A stretch of 64,000 bases of DNA from Streptococcus sp. WB01_FAA12 (GTDB taxonomy: Bacteria; Bacillota; Bacilli; Lactobacillales; Streptococcaceae): positions 62,001 to 126,000 of the forward strand of contig NZ_JABAEX010000001.1 of NCBI RefSeq assembly GCF_012843315.1. Reading direction: 5' to 3'. Shown one piece after another: positions 20,129-29,667 of this stretch. The notes under the pieces are model-generated. The model was not told the origin of the DNA. It searched no databases and saw nothing but the letters and a program-made list of their open reading frames with translations. Each line of letters opens with the position of its first letter. Positions within the stretch are counted from its first letter, which is position 1. The position numbers were made by a program, and so were the translations under genes.

Positions 20129-20989
20129 ATGATAACTTTAAAATCAGCACGTGAAATCGAAGCCATGGACAAGGCCGGTGATTTCCTAGCGAGTATCCAT
20201 ATCGGCTTACGTGATTTGATTAAGCCAGGCGTGGATATGTGGGAAGTTGAAGAGTACGTTCGTCGACGTTGTAAGGAGGAAAATTTCCTTCCACTTCAGA
20301 TTGGCGTGGATGGTGCAGTCATGGATTACCCCTATGCCACTTGTTGCTCTCTCAACGACGAAGTAGCTCACGCTTTTCCACGTCACTACATCTTGAAAGA
20401 TGGCGACTTGCTCAAGGTTGACATGGTTCTAGGTGGTCCGATTGCCAAATCCGACCTCAATGTATCAAAACTCAACTTTAATAATGTTGAGCAAATGAAA
20501 AAATACACCCAAAGTTATACTGGTGGTTTAGCAGACTCGTGCTGGGCTTATGCGGTCGGTACACCGTCTGAAGAAGTGAAAAACTTGATGGATGTGACCA
20601 AGGAAGCTATGTATATAGGGATTGAGCAAGCAGTCGTTGGAAACCGTATCGGAGATATCGGTGCAGCAATTCAAGAATATGCTGAAAGTCGCGGTTATGG
20701 CGTCGTGCGTGATTTGGTTGGTCACGGAGTTGGTCCAACTATGCACGAGGAGCCAATGGTCCCTAACTACGGTATTGCAGGCCGTGGTCTTCGTCTACGT
20801 GAAGGAATGGTGCTGACCATTGAACCCATGATCAATACTGGAGATTGGGAAATTGATACAGATATGAAGACTGGCTGGGCTCATAAAACCATCGATGGGG
20901 GCCTATCTTGTCAATATGAACACCAGTTCGTGATTACCAAAGACGGTCCTGTTATCTTGACCAGTCAAGGCGAAGAAGGAACGTATTAA
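20129..20989 (+). CDS. map: Methionine aminopeptidase, type I
   Basis: Map removes the initiator methionine from nascent proteins. It has 286 residues, longer than the E. coli enzyme (264) because of an insertion of about 25 residues near KLNFNNVEQMKKYTQ that is usual in streptococci. The metal ligands are visible: aspartates in VDMVLGG and AKSDLN, the histidine in GHGVGPTMHEEP, and the glutamates in LTIEPMIN and QYEHQFVI. GGAG precedes the ATG. It is the last gene of the murA operon, 15 bp after the regulator. Confidence 0.96.
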   Translation: MITLKSAREIEAMDKAGDFLASIHIGLRDLIKPGVDMWEVEEYVRRRCKEENFLPLQIGVDGAVMDYPYATCCSLNDEVAHAFPRHYILKDGDLLKVDMVLGGPIAKSDLNVSKLNFNNVEQMKKYTQSYTGGLADSCWAYAVGTPSEEVKNLMDVTKEAMYIGIEQAVVGNRIGDIGAAIQEYAESRGYGVVRDLVGHGVGPTMHEEPMVPNYGIAGRGLRLREGMVLTIEPMINTGDWEIDTDMKTGWAHKTIDGGLSCQYEHQFVITKDGPVILTSQGEEGTY

Positions 20990-20993
20990 AACG

Positions 20994-21018
20994 AAAGGAG
21001 CTTAGCTCCTTTTTTTAT
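20994..21018 (+). terminator. Terminator of murA-map operon
   Basis: AAAGGAGC pairs with GCTCCTTT around a 3-nt loop (TTA) and is followed by a run of T. It begins 5 bp after the map stop. Confidence 0.85.
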
Positions 21019-21116
21019 ATTCAGTTTAGATAAAATAGACAAGCGTAGCAAAGTTGTCACAAATTTTTTCTTTTGTAGTAAAATAAGATTAGAATTTTGT
21101 GAAAGTAGGTAATTCG

Positions 21117-21824
21117 TTGGAATCTATTATATTTTTAGTATCCGTTTTTTTAGCCGGCATTCTGTCTTTCTTTTCACCCTGCATCTTTCCTTTGCTACCA
21201 GTCTATGCTGGTATTTTACTGGATGATCAGGGAAATTCGAAAAGCTTTCGATTTTTCGGAAGAGACGTTGCATGGTCAGGTTTAATTCGGACCTTGTGCT
21301 TTATTGCTGGCATCTCCCTCATTTTCTTTATTTTGGGATTTGGAGCTGGATTCCTAGGGCACATGCTCTATGCTGACTGGTTTCGTTATGCTATGGGGAC
21401 AGTCATTATTCTTTTGGGGCTTCACCAGATGGAAATCTTGCATTTTAATAAACTGGAAGTTCAAAAGACAGTCACTTTCAAACAATCAAAGTCAAATCAT
21501 TATCTATCAGCTTTTTTACTTGGGATAACCTTTAGTTTTGGTTGGACGCCTTGTATCGGACCCGTTTTAAGTTCGGTCTTGGCTCTGGCGGCTTCAGGTG
21601 GCAATGGTGCTTGGCAAGGAGCTGTGTTAACATTAGTATACACATTGGGAATGGCCCTTCCTTTCATTGTTTTGGCCTTAGCTTCGGGCTGGATCATGCC
21701 CTACTTTAGTAAATTAAAACCCCATATGATCCTACTAAAGAAAATCGGGGGAGCTTTGATTGTTTTGATGGGATTGTTATTAATGCTAGGGCAGTTAAAT
21801 GCCTTGTCAGGAATTCTTGGATAA
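21117..21824 (+). CDS. CcdA-type thiol:disulfide interchange membrane protein
   Basis: CcdA moves electrons from cytoplasmic thioredoxin across the membrane to extracellular thioredoxin-like lipoproteins. The protein has 235 residues with six hydrophobic segments. The two redox cysteines are in SFFSPCIFPLLP (near the N-terminus) and FGWTPCIGPVLS, both in the family's characteristic Pro-Cys context. I chose the TTG at 21117 (MESIIFLVSVF...) because AGGT lies 6 nt before it; the GTG at 21099 gives six extra residues. The lipoprotein thioredoxin follows after 12 bp, the standard pairing (pneumococcal CcdA2-Etrx2). Confidence 0.92.
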   Translation: MESIIFLVSVFLAGILSFFSPCIFPLLPVYAGILLDDQGNSKSFRFFGRDVAWSGLIRTLCFIAGISLIFFILGFGAGFLGHMLYADWFRYAMGTVIILLGLHQMEILHFNKLEVQKTVTFKQSKSNHYLSAFLLGITFSFGWTPCIGPVLSSVLALAASGGNGAWQGAVLTLVYTLGMALPFIVLALASGWIMPYFSKLKPHMILLKKIGGALIVLMGLLLMLGQLNALSGILG

Positions 21825-21836
21825 AAGGAGAAAAAG

Positions 21837-22382
21837 ATGAAAAAAGTTATTTTTACGGGATTGAGCCTCATGTCTTTATTTTTATTGATTGCCTGTGGCG
21901 AAAAAGAAACCAAACAAACGGAAAGTCCCAAACAGCCTACTGTGCAACAAATTGCAGTAGGAAAGGATGCGCCAGACTTCACCTTGCAGTCTATGGATGG
22001 CAAAGAAGTCAAGTTATCAGACTATAAAGGTAAAAAGGTCTATTTGAAATTCTGGGCCTCTTGGTGTGGACCTTGTCGAAAGAGTATGCCCGAGTTGATG
22101 GAATTAGCTGCAAAACAAGATCGAGATTTTGAAATACTAAGTATCGTCGCACCTGGTCTCCAAGGTGAAAAAACAGTTGAAGAGTTTCCGAAATGGTACC
22201 AAGAACAAGGCTACAAGGATATACCAGTTCTATATGATACCAAGGCAACTACCTTCCAAGCCTATCAAATTCGTAGTATTCCAACAGAATACTTGATTGA
22301 CAGTCAAGGAAAAATCGGAAAAATCCAATTTGGTGCTATTAGCAATGCAGATGCTGAAGCAGCTTTTAAAGAGATGAAATAA
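21837..22382 (+). CDS. TlpA-like extracellular thioredoxin lipoprotein (Etrx2-like)
   Basis: The protein has 181 residues. The signal peptide ends in the lipobox LLIAC, so the mature protein is anchored by C20 on the outer face of the membrane. The thioredoxin domain carries the redox motif WCGPC, and the cis-proline lies in SIPTEYLID. It is expected to accept electrons from the adjacent CcdA protein and pass them to surface methionine sulfoxide reductase, as its pneumococcal relatives do. GGAG precedes the ATG. It ends just before a bidirectional terminator shared with dacA. Confidence 0.93.
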   Translation: MKKVIFTGLSLMSLFLLIACGEKETKQTESPKQPTVQQIAVGKDAPDFTLQSMDGKEVKLSDYKGKKVYLKFWASWCGPCRKSMPELMELAAKQDRDFEILSIVAPGLQGEKTVEEFPKWYQEQGYKDIPVLYDTKATTFQAYQIRSIPTEYLIDSQGKIGKIQFGAISNADAEAAFKEMK

Positions 22383-22385
22383 AAA

Positions 22386-22410
22386 AATCGCGAAGAATCG
22401 CGATTTTTTT
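22386..22410. terminator. Bidirectional terminator between thioredoxin gene and dacA
   Basis: AATCGCG (22386-22392) pairs with CGCGATT (22399-22405) around a 6-nt loop. A-runs before and T-runs after make it active for both converging genes. It overlaps the last bases of dacA. Confidence 0.85.
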
Positions 22411-23653
22411 ATAGTTTTTCATTGATAAAGCGGATAAATTGATTCCACCAAACTTTTAAGAAGAAGGCTTTTTCAATTTTCTTTTCAGAAACCATTTCAA
22501 AAGATGGTTTTTCAGAAGTGAGGTAGCCTTGACCCACCAAATCTTGGTCATCATAGGTTAGATGGCCAACAACAGTTTCAGCTTCTAGTGGCGCTGTCTC
22601 GGCCTTGTTTTTTGGAGTGAACTGCAGGCTTGATGATGCTTGACTTCCCAATCGTTGTATGACAGTGATATCAGATTTAGCAACAGCAGTTACGGTATCT
22701 TCCTTCCCATCAAGTACAGAAACTTTGCTATCTTTGTAGGCCTCTCCCTTCTGGACAATCGTTTTGAGAGCATAATTAGATGTTATATAGTCCAAAAGGG
22801 AAGAAGTAGCAGTAAAGCGAGCGTAAGGATTACTGTTTTGTTGGTCAGCGTTTAAGACAACAGTGATGATTCGCATCCCTTTTTCGGTAGTTGTTCCAAC
22901 GAAAGAAGCTCCCGCCTTGTCTGTTGTACCAGTTTTGAGCCCATCTACTCCACCTCGATATGCTGGCATTCCTTCCAACATATAGTTAGTAGAGTGAATT
23001 TCCATACCAGCAAATGTTGATGAAGCTTTCTTGGTAATTTCTAAAACTTGAGGGTAATCTCGGATGAGGTTTCGAGCGATGATTGCAACATCGTAAGCGC
23101 TTAGCTTATTCTCCTCATCCTTTTTAGAACCAGGATAGATATTATTTCCAAGTGTTTCGTTATTAAGTCCAGTAGTATTGACAATAGTAGCATCTTTGAT
23201 ACCCCATTCAAGAAGTTTCGCCCTCATCTTGTCAACGAAGTCTTTCTCTGAACCAGCAATTTTTTCAGCAAGAGCAATGGCTGCACTATTGGCACTTGAT
23301 ACTAGAGTTGCTTCCAATAATTGTTCCACTGTATACTTGCGCGCTTCCATAGGGACATTACTCGCCTCAGAATTGGTTGTGAGTTGGTATGGATAGTCAG
23401 AGATATCAACTGGGGTAGATAGGCTAATTGTCCCTTGTTCCAAGGCTTCATAGACTAGGTAGACAGTGAGAATCTTGGTGATAGAGGCAATTTCAACAGC
23501 TTGAGTAGCATCTTTTTCGTAGAGAATTTTCCCAGTGTTTGCTTCAACAGCAATGGCATGCTTGGCAGCAACATCAAAATCTTGCGCAGATACAGTAGGA
23601 ATGGCTGTGCCAAAAATGATAAGAGTTAGTAAGGATAAAATTATTTTCTTCAT
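22409..23653 (-). CDS. dacA: D-alanyl-D-alanine carboxypeptidase (PBP3)
   Basis: PBP3 trims the terminal D-Ala from peptidoglycan stem peptides and so limits cross-linking. It has 414 residues. A signal peptide (cleavage near VSA-QD at 23) is followed by the class S11 active-site motifs SITK (S57, K60), SAN in VSSANSAAI and KTGT in LKTGTTDKAG. After the transpeptidase-like domain comes a beta-rich domain, and the C-terminus (FFLKVWWNQFIRFINEKL) is an amphipathic helix for membrane attachment. A TGA-TAGAAT extended -10 lies 10-18 bp upstream. It is convergent with the thioredoxin gene and divergent from the next gene. Confidence 0.96.
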   Translation of the reverse strand: MKKIILSLLTLIIFGTAIPTVSAQDFDVAAKHAIAVEANTGKILYEKDATQAVEIASITKILTVYLVYEALEQGTISLSTPVDISDYPYQLTTNSEASNVPMEARKYTVEQLLEATLVSSANSAAIALAEKIAGSEKDFVDKMRAKLLEWGIKDATIVNTTGLNNETLGNNIYPGSKKDEENKLSAYDVAIIARNLIRDYPQVLEITKKASSTFAGMEIHSTNYMLEGMPAYRGGVDGLKTGTTDKAGASFVGTTTEKGMRIITVVLNADQQNSNPYARFTATSSLLDYITSNYALKTIVQKGEAYKDSKVSVLDGKEDTVTAVAKSDITVIQRLGSQASSSLQFTPKNKAETAPLEAETVVGHLTYDDQDLVGQGYLTSEKPSFEMVSEKKIEKAFFLKVWWNQFIRFINEKL

Positions 23654-23662
23654 AGTAGTTTT

Positions 23663-23671
23663 ATTCTATCA
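23663..23671 (-). promoter_or_regulatory. Extended -10 promoter of dacA
   Basis: On the minus strand TGA-TAGAAT is seen, with the hexamer at 23668-23663. The expected start is close to the start codon at 23653 (about 3 nt of leader), so it may be near-leaderless; no Shine-Dalgarno is visible between them. Confidence 0.45.
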
Positions 23672-23730
23672 CAAAGCGAAAAAATATTCTCGTTTTTATA
23701 GTAAAGCCATCTTATCTTTTTGAAGAATTA

Positions 23731-23739
23731 TGGTAAAAT
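23731..23739 (+). promoter_or_regulatory. Extended -10 promoter of AI-2E-family gene
   Basis: TGG-TAAAAT with the hexamer at 23734-23739. The short leader contains AAGGAGG before the ATG at 23758. Confidence 0.6.
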
Positions 23740-23757
23740 AGAAAGAAGGAGGCGCCT

Positions 23758-24873
23758 ATGTTCCGTAGAAACAAGTTATTTTTTTGGACAGCTGAAATTT
23801 TACTATTAACTCTTATTTTCTATCTTTGGAGAGAGATGGGAGCGATTGTTACACCTTTTGTGATGGTAGCTAATACCATTATGATTCCATTTTTGCTCGG
23901 AGGATTTTTCTATTACCTGACAAATCCCATCGTAACATTTTTAGAAAAGAAATGTAAAGTCAATCGTTTGATAGGTGTGCTCATCACTCTTTGTGCTTTG
24001 ATTGGTACAATAGTAGTAGGGGTAGTCTACCTGCTACCGATTTTGATCAATCAGTTGACAAGTTTGATTATTTCTAGCCAGAATATCTATAGCCGCTTGC
24101 AAGATTTGATATATGATTTATCAATGAATCCAATCTTTCAAAATATTGATATTCAAAAAACCATTCAACAGTTGAATTTATCTTACGTTGATATTTTACA
24201 AAATATTCTCAACAGTGTGAGCAATAGTTTAGGCAGCGTTCTTTCAGCCTTGTTTAGTACTGTTTTGATTCTCATTATGACACCAGTCTTTTTGATTTAT
24301 TTCTTGCTTGATGGTCATAAATTCCTTCCGATGTTGGAACGAACAGTCTTAAAACATGATAAATTAAACTTCTCCAGTCTCTTGAAGAATCTGAACGCCA
24401 CTGTCGCACGTTATATCAGTGGGATTGCGATTGATGCTGTTATTATCGGATGTTTGGCCTATATTGGATACAGTACGATAGGGTTGAAATATGCTCTAGT
24501 CTTTGCTATTTTTTCTGGTTTGGCAAATCTGATTCCTTATGTTGGACCAAGTATCGGTCTGATTCCCATGATTATTGCCAATGTCTTTACTGATCCGCAC
24601 AGAGTTCTCATTGCAGTAATTTATATGCTGATTATCCAACAGGTGGATGGGAATATCCTCTACCCTCGTATCGTCGGAGGGGTTATGAAGGTTCATCCAA
24701 TCACCATTCTGGTCCTTCTCTTACTTTCTAGCAATATTTATGGTGTTATCGGAATGATTGTAGCAGTGCCAACATATTCTATCTTAAAAGAAATTACGAA
24801 GTTCTTGGCGAAATTATATGAAAATCATAAAGAAGCCAAAGAAAAAGAACTGGAAAAATCAGAATCAATCTAA
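23758..24873 (+). CDS. AI-2E transporter (PerM/TqsA) family membrane protein
   Basis: The protein has 371 residues with the family's eight hydrophobic segments: two or three at the N-terminus, a soluble amphipathic region (about 95-155), and a C-terminal cluster with GLANLIPYVGPSIGLIP and the conserved QQVDGNILYPRIVGG. The family name comes from E. coli TqsA, but most members have no proven substrate; some are Na+/H+ antiporters, so AI-2 export should not be assumed. It has its own promoter and terminator. A paralogue lies at 47653-48819. Confidence 0.85.
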   Translation: MFRRNKLFFWTAEILLLTLIFYLWREMGAIVTPFVMVANTIMIPFLLGGFFYYLTNPIVTFLEKKCKVNRLIGVLITLCALIGTIVVGVVYLLPILINQLTSLIISSQNIYSRLQDLIYDLSMNPIFQNIDIQKTIQQLNLSYVDILQNILNSVSNSLGSVLSALFSTVLILIMTPVFLIYFLLDGHKFLPMLERTVLKHDKLNFSSLLKNLNATVARYISGIAIDAVIIGCLAYIGYSTIGLKYALVFAIFSGLANLIPYVGPSIGLIPMIIANVFTDPHRVLIAVIYMLIIQQVDGNILYPRIVGGVMKVHPITILVLLLLSSNIYGVIGMIVAVPTYSILKEITKFLAKLYENHKEAKEKELEKSESI

Positions 24874-24896
24874 AAATCAGGGAGACCTGATTTTTT
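24874..24896 (+). terminator. Terminator after first AI-2E-family gene
   Basis: AAATCAGG (24874-24881) pairs with CCTGATTT (24886-24893) around GAGA and continues in T. It begins directly after the stop codon. Confidence 0.85.
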
Positions 24897-25008
24897 ATGA
24901 AAACAGCACGTCAAAATGGAAACAAACTTGAAATGATGTTACTGTAAAGAAATAGAAGAGCGGTATTTCATAAGATTCAGATTAATTCATAAAATGTGTG
25001 TAAAACAC

Positions 25009-25036
25009 TTGCAATTTAGCTGAAATTTGATAAAAT
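25009..25036 (+). promoter_or_regulatory. tuf promoter
   Basis: TTGCAA (25009-25014), a 16-bp spacer and TAAAAT (25031-25036) preceded by TG form both a -35 and an extended -10. The upstream region is AT-rich and may act as an UP element. The leader is about 65 nt, with TTGGAGG at 25090-25096. Confidence 0.7.
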
Positions 25037-25107
25037 AGTAAGGAAAGTTAGACTGTATTGCCTACTGTCTATCTATAAAATATATTTTATTGGAGGCTTT
25101 TACTCAA

Positions 25108-26304
<1,197 letters not shown>

Positions 26305-26348
26305 TTCGATTTAGTTCCCAGAAGAACAATTATTTAAGTCAGACACTA

Positions 26349-26377
26349 AAAGAATCTTGCCTTGCAAGGTTCTTTTT
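26349..26377 (+). terminator. Terminator of tuf
   Basis: AAGAATCTTGC pairs with GCAAGgTTCTT around CTT, followed by a T-run. Confidence 0.85.
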
Positions 26378-26429
26378 TCATTCTATTTTTTTAAGAAGGC
26401 CTTCTAGTATAGCGATATGATAGATTTTT

Positions 26430-26438
26430 TGGTATAAT
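26430..26438 (+). promoter_or_regulatory. Extended -10 promoter of ylxM-ffh
   Basis: TGG-TATAAT with the hexamer at 26433-26438. Only 7 nt separate it from the ylxM ATG at 26446, the same spacing as at cpoA. Confidence 0.65.
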
Positions 26439-26445
26439 AAAGGTT

Positions 26446-26778
26446 ATGGAAATCGAAAAAACCAATCGCATGAATGCGCTTTTTGAATTTTATGCTGCGC
26501 TTTTGACAGATAAGCAGATGAATTATATTGAACTCTACTATGCAGATGATTACAGTCTTGCTGAGATTGCTGAAGAGTTCGGTGTTAGTCGTCAAGCTGT
26601 TTACGACAATATCAAGCGGACAGAAAAGATTTTGGAAGACTATGAGATGAAATTACACATGTACTCAGACTACATTGTCCGCAGTCAGATTTTTGACCAG
26701 ATCTTGGAGCAGTATCCCAAGGATGATTTTCTGCAGGAGCAGATAGAAATTTTAACAAGTATTGACAATCGGGAGTAA
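26446..26778 (+). CDS. ylxM: YlxM family putative SRP-associated DNA-binding protein
   Basis: The protein has 110 residues and is a small helical protein with a sigma-70 region-4-like helix-turn-helix ([22 protein letters not shown]). YlxM is encoded with ffh in Firmicutes and in S. mutans modulates the SRP pathway. The N-terminus [16 protein letters not shown] matches homologues as I remember them, so the start is probably right, yet it lies 7 nt after TATAAT, leaving no room for a Shine-Dalgarno on the mRNA. It is the first gene of ylxM-unknown-ffh. Confidence 0.92.
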   Translation: MEIEKTNRMNALFEFYAALLTDKQMNYIELYYADDYSLAEIAEEFGVSRQAVYDNIKRTEKILEDYEMKLHMYSDYIVRSQIFDQILEQYPKDDFLQEQIEILTSIDNRE

Positions 26779-26780
26779 TC

Positions 26781-26996
26781 ATGGGCAGTCTAGTTATTTA
26801 TCAAGGATTACCTTGCAAACTATTAGCCGCAGAGGAACCATTTCCTACTCGACTACAGATTATCTCGCCCAATGATATCTCCAAAGCTATGAAAATAGGT
26901 TTTAGCTGTTGGGGATATCCAAATGAAATCATGAAAGAAATCACACCCGAGGAACTTGAGTGTTTGCAACATTTCGGACGATTTCCACTGAATTGA
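26781..26996 (+). CDS. Hypothetical 71-residue protein between ylxM and ffh
   Basis: The ATG at 26781 is 2 bp after the ylxM stop, with GGGAG inside the end of ylxM as ribosome binding site. The protein is soluble and compact, with VIYQGLPCKLLAAEEPFP at the N-terminus and CWGYPNEIMKEITPEELE towards the C-terminus; no membrane segment or known motif is visible. I do not recognise the family. Its tight position inside the SRP operon suggests real expression and perhaps a link to secretion, but no more can be said. Confidence 0.7.
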   Translation: MGSLVIYQGLPCKLLAAEEPFPTRLQIISPNDISKAMKIGFSCWGYPNEIMKEITPEELECLQHFGRFPLN

Positions 26997-27013
26997 GTAA
27001 ATAGGAGAAAAAA

Positions 27014-28585
27014 ATGGCATTTGAAAGTTTAACAGAACGTTTACAGAACGTCTTTAAAAATCTACGTAAAAAAGGAAAAATCTCTGAGGCGGATGTCCAA
27101 GAAGCGACTAAAGAGATTCGTCTGGCCTTGCTTGAAGCCGACGTTGCTTTGCCTGTTGTAAAGGACTTTATCAAGAAGGTTCGTGAACGTGCAGTCGGAC
27201 ACGAGGTCATTGATACCCTCAATCCTGCCCAACAGATTATTAAAATCGTTGATGAGGAACTGACAGCTGTTTTAGGTTCTGATACGGCAGAGATTATCAA
27301 GTCACCTAAGATTCCTACGATTATCATGATGGTCGGTTTGCAGGGGGCTGGTAAAACAACCTTTGCTGGTAAGCTAGCCAACAAACTCAAGAAGGAAGAA
27401 AATGCTCGTCCTTTGATGATTGCGGCGGATATCTATCGTCCAGCAGCCATCGATCAGTTGAAAACACTTGGACAGCAGATAGATGTGCCTGTTTTCGCTC
27501 TTGGTACTGATGTTCCAGCGGTTGAGATTGTTCGTCAAGGTTTGGAGCAAGCACAAGCTAATCACAACGACTATGTCTTGATTGATACGGCAGGTCGTTT
27601 GCAAATTGATGAGCTCCTCATGAATGAGCTTCGTGACGTAAAAGCCTTGGCTCAACCAAACGAAATTCTGCTCGTCGTTGATGCTATGATTGGTCAAGAA
27701 GCGGCCAATGTTGCCCGTGAGTTTAATGCTCAGTTAGAAGTGACTGGGGTTATCCTTACCAAGATTGATGGGGATACACGTGGAGGTGCGGCCCTATCGG
27801 TTCGTCACATCACTGGTAAACCAATCAAGTTCACTGGTACGGGTGAAAAGATTACAGATATTGAAACCTTCCACCCAGACCGTATGTCAAGCCGTATCCT
27901 TGGTATGGGGGATATGCTCACTCTTATTGAGAAAGCTTCTCAAGAGTACGATGAGCAAAAGGCCCTTGAAATGGCTGAAAAGATGCGTGAAAACACCTTT
28001 GATTTTAATGATTTCATCGATCAGTTGGATCAGGTGCAAAACATGGGGCCAATGGAAGATTTGCTCAAGATGATTCCAGGTATGGCCAACAATCCAGCCC
28101 TTCAAAATATGAAGGTGGATGAGCGCCAGATTGCGCGCAAACGTGCCATTGTGTCGTCAATGACACCTGAAGAACGTGAAAATCCTGATTTGTTAAATCC
28201 AAGTCGTCGTCGTCGTATCGCTGCTGGATCTGGAAATACTTTTATCGAAGTGAATAAATTCATCAAAGACTTTAACCAGGCCAAACAGCTCATGCAAGGT
28301 GTCATGTCTGGAGATATGAACAAGATGATGAAGCAGATGGGAATCAATCCCAATAACCTTCCTAAAAATATGCCAAATATGGGAGGCATGGATATGTCTG
28401 CCCTTGAAGGCATGATGGGACAGGGTGGCATGCCTGACTTGTCAGCTCTTGGAGGAGCAGGAATGCCAGATATGAGCCAGATGTTCGGTGGCGGACTTAA
28501 AGGTAAAATTGGTGAATTTGCCATGAAACAGTCCATGAAACGCATGGCCAACAAAATGAAAAAAGCTAAGAAGAAACGCAAATAA
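27014..28585 (+). CDS. ffh: Signal recognition particle protein Ffh
   Basis: Ffh is the SRP54 GTPase that binds signal sequences of nascent membrane and secreted proteins, together with 4.5S RNA. It has 523 residues. The N domain is about 1-90. The G domain has GLQGAGKTTFAGK, DTAGRLQ and TKIDGDTRGG. The C-terminal M domain is methionine-rich, with a long Met-Gly tail (MPNMGGMDMSALEGMMGQGG) and a basic end. AGGAG precedes the ATG 17 bp after the 71-residue gene. Confidence 0.97.
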   Translation: MAFESLTERLQNVFKNLRKKGKISEADVQEATKEIRLALLEADVALPVVKDFIKKVRERAVGHEVIDTLNPAQQIIKIVDEELTAVLGSDTAEIIKSPKIPTIIMMVGLQGAGKTTFAGKLANKLKKEENARPLMIAADIYRPAAIDQLKTLGQQIDVPVFALGTDVPAVEIVRQGLEQAQANHNDYVLIDTAGRLQIDELLMNELRDVKALAQPNEILLVVDAMIGQEAANVAREFNAQLEVTGVILTKIDGDTRGGAALSVRHITGKPIKFTGTGEKITDIETFHPDRMSSRILGMGDMLTLIEKASQEYDEQKALEMAEKMRENTFDFNDFIDQLDQVQNMGPMEDLLKMIPGMANNPALQNMKVDERQIARKRAIVSSMTPEERENPDLLNPSRRRRIAAGSGNTFIEVNKFIKDFNQAKQLMQGVMSGDMNKMMKQMGINPNNLPKNMPNMGGMDMSALEGMMGQGGMPDLSALGGAGMPDMSQMFGGGLKGKIGEFAMKQSMKRMANKMKKAKKKRK

Positions 28586-28586
28586 A

Positions 28587-28617
28587 AAAGGAAAGCAGAA
28601 GTGCTTTCCTTTTTTAT
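28587..28617 (+). terminator. Terminator of ylxM-ffh operon
   Basis: AAAGGAAAGCA (28587-28597) pairs perfectly with TGCTTTCCTTT (28602-28612) around GAAG, followed by T. Confidence 0.9.
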
Positions 28618-28668
28618 ATAAAATATGTACTTTCTATGATTAGGCAATTTTCTTAATCGAAAAATTGA

Positions 28669-29667
28669 TTAAATAGAAAGAGAGATTTCAAATCCTTGCA
28701 GCCATTCGGATTTTACTGTAATTTCGATTTTTAAAGCATCTGCTAATTGTTTGACCAGATAGAGACCCATGCCTGTCGATTTTTTCCTTGTCTCACCTGA
28801 ATCACCTGTAAATCCTTTTTCAAAGATATGAGGGAGGTCGCAAGCTTTAACTCCGCAGCCATTATCCCTAATAATCAGACTTGTGCGCCCCTTATCCTTT
28901 GACATAGAAATACTGAGTTCGGGCTTGTCAGAGCTATATTTAAGGGTGTTGGCGAGTATTTGAGAGAGGATAAATTCAAAACTGCGTTGATCGGTATAGC
29001 AGGTTCCTTGTATATTTTCTAGCTGAATCGTAAAGTCTTTTTCTTTGAGTAAGGGATCAAAATTTTCCAATAGATCTTGGATACATTCTTCTAGATAAAG
29101 GTCTTCAAATAGAAAATCATTTTTCTCACTTTTTACCCTGTAATAAAATAGGATCTGTGATACATTTCCTTGAATTTGATTTTTCACATAGTCCAACTTA
29201 AAAGCTGTATCCTTAGGCAACTGGTCACTTTGGTTGTCCAAAAGGAGGGAAAGAAGCGATAGAGGGAGTTTAATCTCATGCGCCCATTTTTCAACATAGT
29301 CCTCGTACTCGGCTAGTAATGAGTTGAGCTTTCCTATTTCAGCCTGCTTTTGATAAAGTGTATCTGCCATTTGTTCAATGCTTTCTTTCTCTGAGGCACT
29401 TGATAAATGAAATAATTCAAGCTCAGTATCCATCTTGGGATCGGCTATGAAGGCTTTATAGGCAGCGGATTTTTTTCTTTCTTTTCTTATCAGTAGGAAT
29501 GATAGGATGAAAAAGAGCAGGACGGTGGCTAAAATATAGAGAAGGAAGAGGGCTTGAAACATTCTCACATCTGAGAGCCAAAGCAGGACAGCTGTAAATA
29601 GATCAAATGCTAAGAGAACAAGTAACCAAGGCAGATAAGTAGCCAGATATTTTAGATTATGTTTCAT
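28669..29667 (-). CDS. Bce-type (intramembrane-sensing) histidine kinase
   Basis: The protein has 332 residues. Two membrane helices (about 12-32 and 38-60) are joined by only a few residues, so there is no extracellular sensor domain; such kinases sense through their partner ABC permease. The phosphorylation site is H130 in KWAHEIKLPLSLLSLLLD. ATP-binding motifs follow: the N box ILANTLKYSS, DNGCGV and GMGLYLVKQL. Its start overlaps the end of the response regulator by 11 bp. It is the last gene of the four-gene operon. Confidence 0.92.
   Translation of the reverse strand: MKHNLKYLATYLPWLLVLLAFDLFTAVLLWLSDVRMFQALFLLYILATVLLFFILSFLLIRKERKKSAAYKAFIADPKMDTELELFHLSSASEKESIEQMADTLYQKQAEIGKLNSLLAEYEDYVEKWAHEIKLPLSLLSLLLDNQSDQLPKDTAFKLDYVKNQIQGNVSQILFYYRVKSEKNDFLFEDLYLEECIQDLLENFDPLLKEKDFTIQLENIQGTCYTDQRSFEFILSQILANTLKYSSDKPELSISMSKDKGRTSLIIRDNGCGVKACDLPHIFEKGFTGDSGETRKKSTGMGLYLVKQLADALKIEITVKSEWLQGFEISLSI

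Noticed and set aside
28102..28647. 181-codon minus-strand frame opposite the end of ffh
   Set aside because: It is a shadow of the Met/Gly-rich M domain of Ffh and crosses the ffh terminator.
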